Assembly: GCF_020662265.1 (NCBI RefSeq)
Contig: NZ_VEWM01000080.1
Span: forward strand, 248,001 to 312,000
Reading direction: 5' to 3'
DNA: 64,000 nt
Origin: Psychrobacter sp. I-STPA6b
GTDB lineage: Bacteria; Pseudomonadota; Gammaproteobacteria; Pseudomonadales; Moraxellaceae
In this document: positions 18,286-29,030 of the stretch, piece after piece
Position numbering within the stretch: position 1 is the stretch's first letter
How the letters are laid out: each line of letters starts with the position of its first letter
Program-made: the position numbers and the translations under genes
Notes under the pieces: model-generated
What the model was told of the DNA's origin: nothing
Seen by the model: only the letters and a program-made list of their open reading frames with translations
Databases searched by the model: none

Positions 18286-19188
18286 ATGAGTGACCAGACC
18301 GCAAATACTCCAGACACTTCAAATACTGCCTCACAAACTCTTAAAGAAAATCAATCTTCTGATAGCCATTCTAAAAATAGCACTGATAGCAACAGCCAAC
18401 CTTCTCAAAACTCTGATAGCAAGAGTAGCAGTGCTAATAATAATGATAATAACAGTGATTTTGCCACCCCCAATCATACCCCACAGCTTGAGGCATTTAA
18501 GCAAGTGGTAGAATCTCGGCGTTCAGTACGTCGTTTTACTGATACCCCTATTTCTGATGAAGTGCTAGACGACTGCCTACGCCTTGCCATGCTTGCCCCC
18601 AACTCTAGCAACTTGCAACCGTGGGAATTTTATATCATTGACTCAGCAACCATACGTCAAAAAGCCAACAAGATTTGTATGAATCAAAACGCTGCACGAA
18701 CCGCTGCTAGACTGATTGCAGTAGTTGCCCGCACTGACACTTGGCGAAAACATGCCAAGCAAATTTTGCGTGAATACCCCAAACAGCCTGTACCCAAAAT
18801 GGTTAAAGAATATTACAACAAAGCAGTGACCATTGACTTTTTACGAGGCCCTGCCAATGTGCTGTCAGTAGCAAAATGGGGTATGACCACCGCCTTTCGC
18901 CAGTTTAAAGGCCCAATGAAGTCACCATACTATGATGGTGATGATGTCAAAAACTGGGCAAGCATTAACGCCTCCCTTGCTGCTGAAAATTTAATGTTGG
19001 CACTGCGAGCGTATGGTTTTGATAGCTGTGCGATGGGCGGATTTGATGAGCCTGCGATGAAAAAGTTACTAAATCTTAGCGATAATCACCATATTGTGAT
19101 GATGATTGGTGCAGGGGAACGTGCCGAAAAAGGCATTTATCATGAGCAGTTCCGTTTTGCTCAAAGTCAGTTTGTTAAAAAAGTATAG
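18286..19188 (+). CDS. Nitroreductase-family oxidoreductase with disordered N-terminal extension
   Basis: 300 residues. From about residue 66 the protein is a nitroreductase-fold flavoenzyme: FKQVVESRRSVRRFTD, then LAPNSSNLQPWEF, which binds FMN phosphate. NLMLALRAYGFDSCAMGGFD lies near the C-terminus. Residues 1-65 are almost only Ser, Asn, Asp, Thr, Gln and Lys, unlike the family, and look disordered. It sits between gcvH and gcvP, 36 bases before gcvP, so glycine probably controls it too. The substrate is unknown; a role in one-carbon or redox balance is speculation. Confidence 0.85.
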   Translation: MSDQTANTPDTSNTASQTLKENQSSDSHSKNSTDSNSQPSQNSDSKSSSANNNDNNSDFATPNHTPQLEAFKQVVESRRSVRRFTDTPISDEVLDDCLRLAMLAPNSSNLQPWEFYIIDSATIRQKANKICMNQNAARTAARLIAVVARTDTWRKHAKQILREYPKQPVPKMVKEYYNKAVTIDFLRGPANVLSVAKWGMTTAFRQFKGPMKSPYYDGDDVKNWASINASLAAENLMLALRAYGFDSCAMGGFDEPAMKKLLNLSDNHHIVMMIGAGERAEKGIYHEQFRFAQSQFVKKV

Positions 19189-19224
19189 TTTATTCATATT
19201 AACACCACCTAACTAGGAATTTTT

Positions 19225-22116
19225 ATGCAAAATCAGCAACACTCTTTTGATAATTTCCAAGACCTTTTTAATGAAGGTGAATTTATCCATCGTCATTTAG
19301 GCTCAAATGCAGCCGAGCAAGCCGAACTGCTAAAAGCGGCGGGTTATGACGATATGGATAGCTTTATTGATGCCACTGTGCCTGCCCCTGTACGTCTGAA
19401 CAAAGCCCTTGATTTGCCAACTGCTATCAGTGAACACCATGCGTTAGCCAAATTGCGGGCGATGGCAGATGATATCACAGTCAATAAAAGCTATATCGGA
19501 CAAGGCTATTCACCTGTACGTATGCCTGCGGTCATTCAACGTAACGTATTAGAAAATCCAAGTTGGTACACCGCTTATACCCCTTATCAAGCAGAAATCT
19601 CACAAGGTCGCCTTGAAGCATTGTTAAACTTTCAGCAAGTGTGTATTGATTTAACTGGGCTTGAGTTGGCAGGGGCATCATTACTTGATGAAGCCACCGC
19701 CGCCGCCGAGGCAATGGCAATGGCAAAACGAGTGAGCAAAAGTAAATCCAATCAGTTTTTTGTGGATGAACGCGTCTATCCACAAACCCTAGATGTGATT
19801 AAAACCCGTGCCAAATATTTCGGTTGGGACGTAGTAGTTGGTGACTTTGAAACCGCCAAATCAGGCGACTATTTTGGGGCATTGTTCCAATATGTTGGGC
19901 GTGAAGGTGATGTGGTTGATTTAACTGATATCATCACTGCGGTAAAAGAAAACAAAACTTATGCCATCGTCGCCAGCGACATCATGAGCCTTGTATTGCT
20001 AAAATCCCCTGCCGATATGGGGGCAGATGTGGCACTTGGTAGCACCCAGCGTTTTGGTATCCCAATGGGCTTTGGTGGCCCGCACGCCGCTTATTTTGCC
20101 TTTAGCGATAAAGCCAAACGTTCTGCCCCCGGTCGTATTATCGGGGTATCCAAAGACGCTCAAGGTAACACTGCCCTACGTATGGCACTGCAAACTCGTG
20201 AGCAACATATCCGCCGTGAAAAAGCCAATTCTAACATCTGTACTTCACAAGTATTATTGGCAAACTTAGCAGGTATGTATGCCGTGTATCATGGACCTGT
20301 TGGGCTAAAACGTATTGCCAACCGTATCCATGCTTTAGCCAGTGCTTTTGCTGAAGTGATTAACAATACTGACGCTCCTTTAAACGTGGTTCATCAGCAG
20401 TTTTTTGATACTGTTTTGGTGGATTGTGGCAGTGAAAAACTGGCAACACAAATCTTTGAAAATGCCGAAAATGTGGGCTATAACCTCTGGCGAATTGGTT
20501 CGGACAAATTAGCAATCGCCTTTAGCGAAACCAGCGACCAAACCGATTTTGAAATCCTAACACAACTGTTTGTTAATAAATCGCATAGCTTACCTGAGCA
20601 AGCCAGCACCATATTAGCAGATGAGCTATTACGCAAAGATGAGATTTTAACCCACCCTGTGTTTAACTCTCATCATACCGAACATGAAATGCTCCGCTAC
20701 CTTAAATCGCTTGAGGACAAAGACTTGGCGATGAACCGTAGCATGATTTCATTGGGTAGCTGTACCATGAAGCTCAACGCTACCAGCGAAATGTTGCCAA
20801 TTACTTGGAATGAGTTTGCCAATGTGCACCCCTTTGCCCCTCGTGAGCAGGTCAAAGGCTATATCGCCATGATTGACGGCTTGCAAGAGCAACTAAAAGC
20901 GATTACTGGCTTTGATGAGATTTCTATGCAACCCAACTCTGGGGCGTCTGGGGAATATGCAGGCTTGCTTGCCATTCGCCGTTATCATGAATCACTTGGG
21001 CAAAATGAGCGTAACATCTGCTTAATCCCACGTTCGGCACACGGAACCAACCCTGCCACCGCTCAAATGATGGGCATGAAAGTGGTGGTGGTCAATACCG
21101 ATGATAATGGTAATGTGGACTTGGACGACCTAACCGCCAAATGTGAGGAACATAGCGAGCAATTAGGGGCATTAATGATTACCTACCCATCAACGCATGG
21201 CGTATTTGAGGAAGGTATTCGTGATATTTGCGACCTAATCCACAAACATGGCGGTCAAGTGTATATGGACGGAGCAAATATGAACGCTCAAGTCGGTATC
21301 ATGCAACCTGCCGACGTTGGGGCAGACGTGCTACATATGAACCTGCACAAAACCTTCTGTATCCCACACGGTGGCGGTGGTCCGGGCATGGGACCTATCG
21401 GCATGAAGTCGCACCTTGCCCCATTTATGGCAAACCATAGCGTCAGCCCTGTGCATAATGCTCAAAATGACTGCACCGCTGTATCCTCTGCTCCGTATGG
21501 CTCGGCAAGCATTCTGCCCATCTCCTATATGTATATCACTATGATGGGACGTGATGGCTTACTTGAGGCGACCAAATTGGCACTGCTAAATGCCAACTAT
21601 ATCGCCAGTCAGCTTAAAGATGACTACCCTGTGCTTTATACGGGTAAAAATGGTCGAGTGGCTCATGAATGTATCATCGACATTCGCCCACTTAAAGAGC
21701 AAACAGGCATTAGTGAAAGCGATATCGCCAAACGCTTGATGGATTATGGTTTCCATGCTCCAACCATGAGTTTCCCTGTGGCAGGTACCTTGATGATTGA
21801 GCCGACCGAAAGTGAGTCAAAAGAAGAGCTTGACCGCTTTATTTCTGCCCTGAAACAAATTAAGCAAGAGGCGTTAAAGGTGCAAAAAGGTGAGGACGGT
21901 TGGACACTTGAGGACAACCCATTGGTCAATGCACCACATACCGCTTTTGTGATTGCTAGCGAGCAGTGGTCGCACCCTTATAGTCGTGATGAGGCAAGTT
22001 TCCCATTAGAGTATGTGCGTCAGCATAAATTCTGGTCATCAGTTGGGCGTATTGATGATGTTTATGGTGATAAAAACTTGATGTGTAGTTGCCCAAGTAT
22101 TGATAATTATGAGTAG
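19225..22116 (+). CDS. gcvP: Glycine dehydrogenase (decarboxylating), P protein
   Basis: 963 residues, the usual length for the single-chain form. It decarboxylates glycine with PLP and passes the aminomethyl group to GcvH. The PLP lysine is Lys709 in [30 protein letters not shown] and [11 protein letters not shown] are conserved blocks. The N-terminus [14 protein letters not shown] is typical. TAGGAA precedes the ATG. A strong terminator follows, so it is the last gene of the gcv operon. No gcvL is in the window. Confidence 0.97.
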   Translation: MQNQQHSFDNFQDLFNEGEFIHRHLGSNAAEQAELLKAAGYDDMDSFIDATVPAPVRLNKALDLPTAISEHHALAKLRAMADDITVNKSYIGQGYSPVRMPAVIQRNVLENPSWYTAYTPYQAEISQGRLEALLNFQQVCIDLTGLELAGASLLDEATAAAEAMAMAKRVSKSKSNQFFVDERVYPQTLDVIKTRAKYFGWDVVVGDFETAKSGDYFGALFQYVGREGDVVDLTDIITAVKENKTYAIVASDIMSLVLLKSPADMGADVALGSTQRFGIPMGFGGPHAAYFAFSDKAKRSAPGRIIGVSKDAQGNTALRMALQTREQHIRREKANSNICTSQVLLANLAGMYAVYHGPVGLKRIANRIHALASAFAEVINNTDAPLNVVHQQFFDTVLVDCGSEKLATQIFENAENVGYNLWRIGSDKLAIAFSETSDQTDFEILTQLFVNKSHSLPEQASTILADELLRKDEILTHPVFNSHHTEHEMLRYLKSLEDKDLAMNRSMISLGSCTMKLNATSEMLPITWNEFANVHPFAPREQVKGYIAMIDGLQEQLKAITGFDEISMQPNSGASGEYAGLLAIRRYHESLGQNERNICLIPRSAHGTNPATAQMMGMKVVVVNTDDNGNVDLDDLTAKCEEHSEQLGALMITYPSTHGVFEEGIRDICDLIHKHGGQVYMDGANMNAQVGIMQPADVGADVLHMNLHKTFCIPHGGGGPGMGPIGMKSHLAPFMANHSVSPVHNAQNDCTAVSSAPYGSASILPISYMYITMMGRDGLLEATKLALLNANYIASQLKDDYPVLYTGKNGRVAHECIIDIRPLKEQTGISESDIAKRLMDYGFHAPTMSFPVAGTLMIEPTESESKEELDRFISALKQIKQEALKVQKGEDGWTLEDNPLVNAPHTAFVIASEQWSHPYSRDEASFPLEYVRQHKFWSSVGRIDDVYGDKNLMCSCPSIDNYE

Positions 22117-22154
22117 AATTTAAAATATTTTTACTTTGCAATGATTCCTTTAAT

Positions 22155-22187
22155 AAAAAAGACACCGCAAAAGGTGTCTTTTTTTTA
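22155..22187 (+). terminator. Terminator of the gcv operon
   Basis: A 12-bp stem AAAAAAGACACC (22155-22166) / GGTGTCTTTTTT (22173-22184) has a 6-base loop and a T run. It lies about 40 bases after the gcvP stop. Confidence 0.9.
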
Positions 22188-22310
22188 TGTAATAATTAAT
22201 CTCAAACTGTAAGAATTACGCATCATATTACGTCTAAGTATAAACTATGGTGTGGACCTCGTTTTCTGTATAGCTGTAATAACAGCACTCAATTACCCTA
22301 TATCTGTTCT

Positions 22311-22427
22311 AGGATCTGTTGAACGTTTACTCCGCTCGGCTAAAATCTACACGAGATACAGCTATTTTTACTTTCATGTAAAAAGTAGCTAAATTTTTCC
22401 TATAAAGATAAATGTTCTACAGACCCT
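22311..22427. mobile_element. MITE copy B (117 bp, TA-flanked)
   Basis: Starts AGGATCTGTTGAAC and ends TTCTACAGACCCT, with TA on both sides. It shares ATACAGCTATTTTTACTTTC and TTTTTCCTATAAAGAT blocks with the other copies but lacks the extra internal block present in copies A and C. Same size as copy E. Confidence 0.75.
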
Positions 22428-22610
22428 AGTATTCTTTGACTATATAAAAAATCACTTCTTTAGTAGATATTATTATCATTATGGCATTAGCTTATGATAA
22501 GATAGACTAATACCAATAAAAACTACTACTGATTAATCATATAAGGATAACCAAATTATAGAAAGCTTAAAAACATCACTTTATACAAACAGTATTACCA
22601 ACACTTTTGT

Positions 22611-22848
22611 AGGGTCTGTTGAATATTCACCCTGTTAGACTGATATTTATAAACGACAGCTACTTTTTACTTTCATGTAAAAATTAACTGAATTTGAGTT
22701 CTGATGTGAATAAGCAGTGCGTTAATGAACTTGCTAATATCCCGCTGTTATTAACAGAGGCTACCTAAGCTCATTGTCTTGACTCAGTCACTGTTTTTAA
22801 AATCAGTATCTCAATTTTTCCTGTGAAGATGAATGTTTAACAAACCCT
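22611..22848. mobile_element. MITE copy C (238 bp, TA-flanked)
   Basis: Longest copy. Starts AGGGTCTGTTGAATATTCA, ends GATGAATGTTTAACAAACCCT, TA on both sides. It contains the block with GCGTTAATGAACT and CTCATTGTCTTGACT that is also in copy A and, in part, in copy D. Only 183 bases separate it from copy B. Confidence 0.78.
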
Positions 22849-22941
22849 AAAACCTACTCAAAGGTCCGTACCATAGTCATAGTAAATAGTAAGACACATT
22901 ATTTATGAAAACAGGTACTAAGTAAGGATAACAAATCACGC

Positions 22942-22977
22942 TTTATCTTGATTCTACTGTAATTAATTCAAGATAAA
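22942..22977. repeat. Inverted repeat in the gene-free 22.2-23.2 kb region
   Basis: TTTATCTTGA (22942-22951) is matched by TCAAGATAAA (22968-22977) with a 16-base loop and no T run. It may be an operator or RNA hairpin upstream of the XRE regulator gene. Outside this and the two MITEs, the 1-kb region 22188-23195 shows no gene I can support. Confidence 0.4.
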
Positions 22978-23195
22978 ATAATTATAAATCCAATGGGAAA
23001 AGGTAACAAATATGGCTACGAGGGAGCCACTAATTAAATTACATTACATTAAATACAAAAAATAAACTAAACATAGTAGAGTTGCTAACATTTATATAGT
23101 AGATGCTATTTGCTTATTTACCACATTTTTATTAGATTAATTATAACAATGACAATCCAATGAACTGTCGATAATTTAAACTTAATGGTCTTAAC

Positions 23196-23606
23196 ATGGA
23201 AAAAGTCAGTCAAAAAATCCGTTTATTACGCACAGCAAACCATTTAACTCAAGAAGAGATGGCTTTAAACCTTAATATGTCGCATAATGGCTACGCTCAA
23301 ATAGAGTGTGGAGAAACCAGCCTAACCTTAGCAAAACTAGAGCAAATCGCCAATATATTTGGTATTAGTGCAACCGAACTGATGACCCATGGTGAAAAAA
23401 ATGTTGTCTATTTGACAAATGAGAATGGTAGTCATGATATCAAAAACAGTAATAGTATTAATTTTATTCAAGAGCATCAAGATACAGAAATAGATAACTT
23501 AAAAAATATGCTTCAATTAAAAGATGATTTAATCGAACAACAAAAAAAGGAAATACAATCATTAACTGAAACTATCAATTTACTAAAACAAAAAATAAGT
23601 GCATAA
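23196..23606 (+). CDS. XRE-family transcriptional regulator with C-terminal coiled coil
   Basis: 136 residues. A helix-turn-helix domain at about 6-62 (KIRLLRTANHLTQEEMALNL, then GYAQIECGETSLTLAKLEQI) is followed by a linker and a C-terminal coiled coil (about 95-135, DNLKNMLQLKDDLIEQQKKE), which probably drives multimerisation. Its stop codon abuts the start of the hydrolase gene, so the two are translationally linked. AT-rich relative to neighbours. Targets unknown. Confidence 0.85.
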   Translation: MEKVSQKIRLLRTANHLTQEEMALNLNMSHNGYAQIECGETSLTLAKLEQIANIFGISATELMTHGEKNVVYLTNENGSHDIKNSNSINFIQEHQDTEIDNLKNMLQLKDDLIEQQKKEIQSLTETINLLKQKISA

Positions 23607-24296
23607 ATGACCCAACCACGATCTGATAAAGCTACCCAAACAACCATCCTACTACACGGTCTGCACCAAACCACATGGGTAATGCGACCATTAGCAAAAC
23701 GCTTGCAACAGGCAGGATTCTATACCCATTGCCACCGTTACTACAGTCTAAAAGACTCCATCAACACCCATAGCCAATCGCTTAATAACTGGCTTAGCCA
23801 ACACCATCACCCTCGTGACCCCATTAATTTAGTGGGACATAGCTTGGGTGGTTTGGTGATTCGGGATTTTCTATCTCGCTATCCACAGTGGCAGATTGGA
23901 CGTTGTGTCACCCTTGGCACACCCCATTTGGGCAGTGTATCAGCTGACTATGTTAAGCATCTATTTTCACCTTTGGTTAGACAAGCCTATACAGGGGCAT
24001 TAAATGGTGACACACCGGCACTTGCTGATGAGGTATGTTTGGGGGTAATTGCAGGTAATAAACCACGAGGTGTAGGACAGTTCTTTTTGCAGGATTATGC
24101 CAAGCGTCAACTGCTTGATGAAGAAAAATGCCAGCATGATGGTAGCGTATTCTTATATGAAACTCGCCTGCCTAATGCCACTGATCATTTAATTTTACCT
24201 GTATCGCATACTGGTATGCTTATGGATAAAGACGTAGCACAGCAGACGATTTATTTTTTAAATCATGGTGAGTTTGATAGAGATACAATTTTATAA
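23607..24296 (+). CDS. Alpha/beta hydrolase (lipase-like)
   Basis: 229 residues. Family pattern: ILLHGLHQTTWVMRPLAKRL (oxyanion strand), nucleophile Ser in VGHSLGGLVIRDFL, VTLGTPHLGS after it, and a likely catalytic His in LPVSHTGML. No signal peptide is visible, so probably cytoplasmic. ATG follows the preceding stop codon directly (TAA-ATG), indicating coupled translation with the XRE regulator. Substrate unknown. Confidence 0.8.
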   Translation: MTQPRSDKATQTTILLHGLHQTTWVMRPLAKRLQQAGFYTHCHRYYSLKDSINTHSQSLNNWLSQHHHPRDPINLVGHSLGGLVIRDFLSRYPQWQIGRCVTLGTPHLGSVSADYVKHLFSPLVRQAYTGALNGDTPALADEVCLGVIAGNKPRGVGQFFLQDYAKRQLLDEEKCQHDGSVFLYETRLPNATDHLILPVSHTGMLMDKDVAQQTIYFLNHGEFDRDTIL

Positions 24297-24370
24297 ACTA
24301 GCCACTATGTATATAATTCAACTCTATAATAAAATTATTCTACTATCAGACGTTGCATAAAAAAGATTTT

Positions 24371-24922
24371 ATGAACCATCCGTCTCAAAAAAATGACCTT
24401 AATAGAAGATATATATTCATTGGTCTTTTTTCCACTATCGTTCTTGCATTGTCATCTTATCGCAACTTTCAAACTCAAAGTATACAAGCTAATGAGCCAG
24501 AGTTAATGACACTTTGGCTACTTGCTTTTGAGACTGACAAATCTAGCATATCTGTTGATGTATCAAATATAAACTTAGAAAATAAAGAAAGCACGAAAGT
24601 AGACTATTGGGAAAAAGTAGAATTAAAGCAGGGTATGCCTGTTGATGAGTCAATTAATGCAACATTAATGTTAAAATTTGATGTTCCAATCAAAACCATA
24701 TTAACCCATTTATTGGTGGACTGTGAAAATCACACCTACCAAATACTCAAGGCTACCTACACCTTAGACAATGATAAAAAACGCTACATGAATAGCAACG
24801 ACACACCAGCTGTACCTAAGCAGATAGCTCCAAATACTGCGGTTTATTATAGTGCTGATGTTGCCTGCTACTTAAAGGATTTAAGTATAGAAGATAGGAT
24901 AGCCATAAATACCACACACTAG
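24371..24922 (+). CDS. Hypothetical exported protein, possibly surface-adhesin E-like
   Basis: About 183 residues from ATG 24371; an upstream in-frame TTG at 24353 is less likely. A membrane-spanning signal (YIFIGLFSTIVLALSSY) is followed by a domain with DKSSISVDVSNI, VDYWEKVEL, LLVDCENHTYQIL. This arrangement recalls the surface-adhesin protein E family (PF16747), including the paired cysteines (DCEN and DVACY). The match is by eye and weak. Expression site and partners unknown. Confidence 0.5.
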   Translation: MNHPSQKNDLNRRYIFIGLFSTIVLALSSYRNFQTQSIQANEPELMTLWLLAFETDKSSISVDVSNINLENKESTKVDYWEKVELKQGMPVDESINATLMLKFDVPIKTILTHLLVDCENHTYQILKATYTLDNDKKRYMNSNDTPAVPKQIAPNTAVYYSADVACYLKDLSIEDRIAINTTH

Positions 24923-24954
24923 CCTAAACCCATATAAGTTGAGAGCATAGCAAC

Positions 24955-26271
24955 TTATTTATTATCGCTATACAATCCCATGCCAGTTTTCAGCTCTTCT
25001 TTATGCTCTTCAATGACTGGTATTAAGGTATTCACCACCCATTCTTGTCGCCAACCTTGTAATCCTTCAGGTAACTGCTCTAAGGGTAAATCAAATGCGA
25101 CCACTTCATACAGTTGGCTCAGCCACTTTTTGCGCATCAGCACATTTGCTGGTACCCCTGTCTGCTGCTCATATCTATTAATTGCAGCCTGCACAGCCTT
25201 GGTAATGGTCTTATCTTTAGAGCGGTAAGGTGGTAGGATTCTAGCTGGTTGCTCAGCTTCATTGAGTGACTTTGCATTTTGAATAACAGTCAATAATTCC
25301 TCACCATAAAGACGTAGTACATTGCGGTGCATCACGGTTTTATGGCTTAACTGCTTCATGGTGCTGGGCATTTCTATCACCACATCACGTACTGCTTGTT
25401 TTCGTAAAATAAACGTCCGTGGTTGATTGGTTGCTCGAGCCAACGCCTCACGCCAAGCAGAAACTGCCTGTAATACCGCCAACTGCTGACTGCTATAACG
25501 ATAGTCTGCCATTGCCAAATACGTTGCATCATCTTCAATATTTGCCATTTCATAAAGCTCTTGGGCGTATAACTGACAATCGGCCTCTACTTTATCAACC
25601 AGATTTTGCTGACGCAATTGCACCATCAAAATATCATATAAGGCAAGTAAGTAACGGACATCATCAATGGCGTATTGCTCTTGCTCATGAGTCAAAGGAC
25701 GTGCCAGCCAATCTGACTGGCTTTGCTCTTTATCAATAGCAACTGCAAGCTCTTGAGCCAATGCTTGCTGATACCCCATCTGTAGCTGACCGGTAAGATA
25801 AGACAATGCTATCTGAGTATCAAACACATTCTTTAATGCTGGGCAATCTGACAATAGATAAAAAATACCCAAATCTTCACCGCACGCATGCCATATCATC
25901 AATGGCATCTCTTCTAATACAACCCAAAATTCTCGCAAATCCAGTTTGGGTGCATCAATCAAATAAATCTCTTTGCCAGTATTTACCTGAACCAATGCCA
26001 GCTTTGGATAATACGTATCACGTTTGATAAATTCGGTATCCAAAGCGATACGCTCACACGTTTCAAGTACATCTAGACAGTTTTCCAAGTCATCAAAACT
26101 TCGCACCCAATGAACTGGCAACTGCTCTGATGCCTGTAGAGTTTCGCGTATATGTGCAGATTCTGCCAAGTATTTAGGGTTATCAATTGTGGCTATTTTT
26201 TTATCTTTCATGGGTTTGTTTGATTTATCAGAAGGTGGTGGCTGACTTGCAGGGATTGATGTAGAAGACAC
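24955..26271 (-). CDS. rnd: Ribonuclease D
   Basis: 438 residues. A DEDD-family 3'-5' exoribonuclease that trims tRNA and other small RNA ends. ExoI is in IALDTEFIKRD (Asp78, Glu80), ExoII in WHACGEDLGIFY, ExoIII in YAIDDVRYLLALYD. HRDC domains follow (from about 230). The N-terminus has a Pro/Ser/Lys-rich extension of about 30 residues. The start is GTG with AAGGA 7 bases upstream, which decides it. Confidence 0.93.
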   Translation of the reverse strand: MSSTSIPASQPPPSDKSNKPMKDKKIATIDNPKYLAESAHIRETLQASEQLPVHWVRSFDDLENCLDVLETCERIALDTEFIKRDTYYPKLALVQVNTGKEIYLIDAPKLDLREFWVVLEEMPLMIWHACGEDLGIFYLLSDCPALKNVFDTQIALSYLTGQLQMGYQQALAQELAVAIDKEQSQSDWLARPLTHEQEQYAIDDVRYLLALYDILMVQLRQQNLVDKVEADCQLYAQELYEMANIEDDATYLAMADYRYSSQQLAVLQAVSAWREALARATNQPRTFILRKQAVRDVVIEMPSTMKQLSHKTVMHRNVLRLYGEELLTVIQNAKSLNEAEQPARILPPYRSKDKTITKAVQAAINRYEQQTGVPANVLMRKKWLSQLYEVVAFDLPLEQLPEGLQGWRQEWVVNTLIPVIEEHKEELKTGMGLYSDNK

Positions 26272-26409
26272 GGTGCATTCCTTAGTATAGTAGAGTCACA
26301 TTCCATGTACTCACTGTGTATTAGATATAGACTCGACTATAAGAACTATATCAACAGATGTCAATAGTTATGCAGTTATAGCTATCAATACACTCAATCA
26401 ATAAAACAT

Positions 26410-27003
26410 CTATAGAAAAGAGCGGTTTTGTAGTGCCTGTGTCAAAGTCATACTATCTAAATACTCCAGCTCTCCCCCCATAGGAATACCTTGAGCGATA
26501 CGAGTAATCTTACTGACATGGCTTTTTGAGGCTTCTAAAATAAAATGTGCTGTTGTCTGACCCTCAACAGTCGTTCCTGTTGCCAAAATCAGCTCTTCAA
26601 TAGGCTCTTGTTTCAATCGCCAGATAAGCTGGTCAATATTCAAATCATCAGCATTTACCCCATCTAAAGGTGATAAATGCCCACCCAGTACAAAGTAGCG
26701 TCCTCGAAAACCTGCTGTTTGCTCAATCGCCATCACATCAGCAGCCGTCTCAACCACACATAAGATACTATCATCACGGCGTGGGTCTTGGCAGATGGGA
26801 CAAACTTCCTCATCACTAAATGAGTGACAACGCCGACACTCAATAATATCGTGCATCGCTGTCTCTAACGCATGTGCTAAGGCGATGCCTTGAGGACGTT
26901 TTTGCGTCAATAAGTGCAATGCCATACGTTGCGCAGTTTTCTGCCCAACACCGGGCAAGACACGTAACTGCTTTACAAGATTGTCAAACTTTTGCGTCAG
27001 CAA
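26410..27003 (-). CDS. recR: Recombination mediator RecR
   Basis: About 197 residues. RecR works with RecF and RecO to load RecA on gapped DNA. HhH motif near the N-terminus ([14 protein letters not shown]), four-cysteine zinc finger (CRRCHSF, CPIC), Toprim domain ([15 protein letters not shown]). I chose TTG 27003 because AGAGGA lies 6 bases upstream and the length then matches E. coli RecR; ATG 27009 overlaps the ribosome binding site region, and TTG 27030 is another option. It follows ybaB, as in most genomes. Confidence 0.93.
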   Translation of the reverse strand: MLTQKFDNLVKQLRVLPGVGQKTAQRMALHLLTQKRPQGIALAHALETAMHDIIECRRCHSFSDEEVCPICQDPRRDDSILCVVETAADVMAIEQTAGFRGRYFVLGGHLSPLDGVNADDLNIDQLIWRLKQEPIEELILATGTTVEGQTTAHFILEASKSHVSKITRIAQGIPMGGELEYLDSMTLTQALQNRSFL

Positions 27004-27106
27004 GAGCATTCCTCTATTTTGTGATACCAAATTAATAAAGAATTCAGCATAAAAAAGGGCAGTATTGCTATATCACAACCCTACCCCATAATAAACTAGT
27101 CAAAGA

Positions 27107-27439
27107 CTAACCAAATAGTCCCTGCATACCTGGTGGTAGACCCATACCACTGGTCGCTTGTGCCAATGTTGCATCTGACAGCTCGTCTGCCTGTCGCACT
27201 GCATCATTGATAGCAGCAGCAATCAAGTCTTCAATCATATCAGGCTCATCTTCTAGCAAACTTGGGTCAATGCTAATACGCTTTACTACATGACGACCTG
27301 TCATGGTCACTTTAACCAAGCCGTTGCCCGCTTCAGCTTGTACTTCTTTGCTAGCAAGCTCTTTTTTAGCTTTTTCTACATTGGCTTCGACTTGCTTTTG
27401 CATGGTTTGTGCTTGTTGCATCAAGGCTTGAATATTCAT
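27107..27439 (-). CDS. YbaB/EbfC nucleoid-associated protein
   Basis: 110 residues, typical length. YbaB/EbfC proteins form tweezer-like dimers that bind DNA. The opening [19 protein letters not shown] and the block [21 protein letters not shown] are characteristic. It lies upstream of recR in the conserved order; dnaX, the usual first gene, is not in the window. Start supported by GAGGATAC before ATG. Confidence 0.93.
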   Translation of the reverse strand: MNIQALMQQAQTMQKQVEANVEKAKKELASKEVQAEAGNGLVKVTMTGRHVVKRISIDPSLLEDEPDMIEDLIAAAINDAVRQADELSDATLAQATSGMGLPPGMQGLFG

Positions 27440-27605
27440 AGTATCCTCTGGTTTTATAATAAAAGATAATCTTAAGATTGATGGCTATTATAACGAAAAA
27501 CTGCCGTAAAAAGCCAATTGTAAACATTGCTTGTATGTGCGACTTGTGTTTAAAGCATACTGGATGTGTTGGATAAACTGGATTACAAAAATTATCTATT
27601 GATCT

Positions 27606-29000
27606 TTAATTCTGACTTTCTGCTTGGCAAAGCTCTTCTATCGTGATATCAGGAATGACAATATCCCCTTTGGCATTGACCACCACTTTTTTGTTACAGA
27701 TATTTTTAGTAAAAATGATTTTTTCACCTTGTTTATTCACTATGGCATCTAACTGATAGTCATCATTAAACTGCTTAATTATCTGGTGATACTCATCAAA
27801 ATGTAATGAGCCATCAGTGAAAGGAATGATTATCTTTCCTGACATATCTATAATCGCAGTTTTACCATCATTTTCTACTTTTAGCAGTTTATCATCATAA
27901 AAAGTAAATATCTCATCAAACTCAAATGGTATGATGATTTGCCCTTGCTTATTGATAATGCCTGTTTTTGCATTTTTTTCAACTTTTAACAAATCATCAT
28001 TTAAAAAAGGCATTGCAATATCATACTCTAAAGGTAAAACTATCTTTCCTGTGCTATCAATCAAACCATCTTTATTATTTAATGTGACAATAGCCAAGCC
28101 ATTTTTATCAAAATCATCTGCACTATCAAAATTAAGAGGGATAACAATTTCTCCTCTTTGATTAATAAAACCAAACTTATTATTTTTCTTAACATAAGCC
28201 AACGCTTGTGCTGAAAAATCACTTGCATAATCAAACTCAAAATCAATAATGACCTTTCCTGCTGCGTTGATATAGCCATACTTGTCAGACTGTTGTACTT
28301 TGGCTAAACTATTATCTATAAAGTTGCTGGCTATGACATTGCTGACAGTAAAGTTACCCGCATCTTCATATTTTGGATAGACTTTTATTTTTCCATTTTT
28401 ATCTATAAAACCATATTTATCATCTTTTCTAATCACTGCCAATCCATTACTGGCAAAATCACCAATATAATCAAACTGTGGCTGAATAACCCACTCACCA
28501 CGTTGATTAATCATTCCTTTTTTATCATCTTGAATCACTTTTGCCAGATTGTCATCATCAAAAGGCAACGTAATATCAAATATTGGTGGGATAACAAATC
28601 TGCCTGTTTTATTAATATATCCTGATTTACCAAGTATGCTTACATTTGCTAAGCCATTGCTGGCAAACTCTCCAGCCACCTCAAATTGATCAGGAATCGC
28701 AAATTTTCCAGTTTTATCAATATACCCCCATTTACCATTTTTTTTGGCTAATGCCAGCCCATTTTTAAAACTATAGGCGCTATCAATATCCCTTAGCTTT
28801 ATCACTCGATTACCAAAAATATCAAAATAAGCACAGCCCTCAGTGTCTAGACAAAAGGGAATTAAGTCAGCATCTGCTATTTTTTTTATAGAACTATCTG
28901 CCGAAGCCAATGATGATGGGCTAATGAACAGTATTGATGAGATGGATAGAATAATGCGTGTAAGATAGGCTTTGAGTTTTTGGTATATTTTTTCAGTCAT
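27606..29000 (-). CDS. Exported WG-repeat protein
   Basis: About 464 residues from ATG 29000, which follows AAGGGAAAC. A signal peptide (IILSISSILFISPSSLASA) precedes about ten tandem WG-type repeats, recognisable by KWGYIDKTGKFAIP, KYGFIDKNGKIKV, KYGYINAAGKVII, KFGFINQRGEIVI and similar. Some have Asp in place of the Tyr/Phe (KDGLIDSTGKIVL). WG repeats are thought to form beta-propeller-like or solenoid surfaces; partners are mostly unknown. The gene is 30 bases after a small gene on the same strand and probably co-transcribed with it. Confidence 0.85.
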   Translation of the reverse strand: MTEKIYQKLKAYLTRIILSISSILFISPSSLASADSSIKKIADADLIPFCLDTEGCAYFDIFGNRVIKLRDIDSAYSFKNGLALAKKNGKWGYIDKTGKFAIPDQFEVAGEFASNGLANVSILGKSGYINKTGRFVIPPIFDITLPFDDDNLAKVIQDDKKGMINQRGEWVIQPQFDYIGDFASNGLAVIRKDDKYGFIDKNGKIKVYPKYEDAGNFTVSNVIASNFIDNSLAKVQQSDKYGYINAAGKVIIDFEFDYASDFSAQALAYVKKNNKFGFINQRGEIVIPLNFDSADDFDKNGLAIVTLNNKDGLIDSTGKIVLPLEYDIAMPFLNDDLLKVEKNAKTGIINKQGQIIIPFEFDEIFTFYDDKLLKVENDGKTAIIDMSGKIIIPFTDGSLHFDEYHQIIKQFNDDYQLDAIVNKQGEKIIFTKNICNKKVVVNAKGDIVIPDITIEELCQAESQN

Positions 29001-29030
29001 TGTTTCCCTTATTATCAATCTATGCTATTT

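Noticed and set aside
23013..23066. 17-codon ORF starting MATREPLIKL after AAAAGGT
   Set aside because: Very short, alone and not supported by context; not enough to call a leader peptide.
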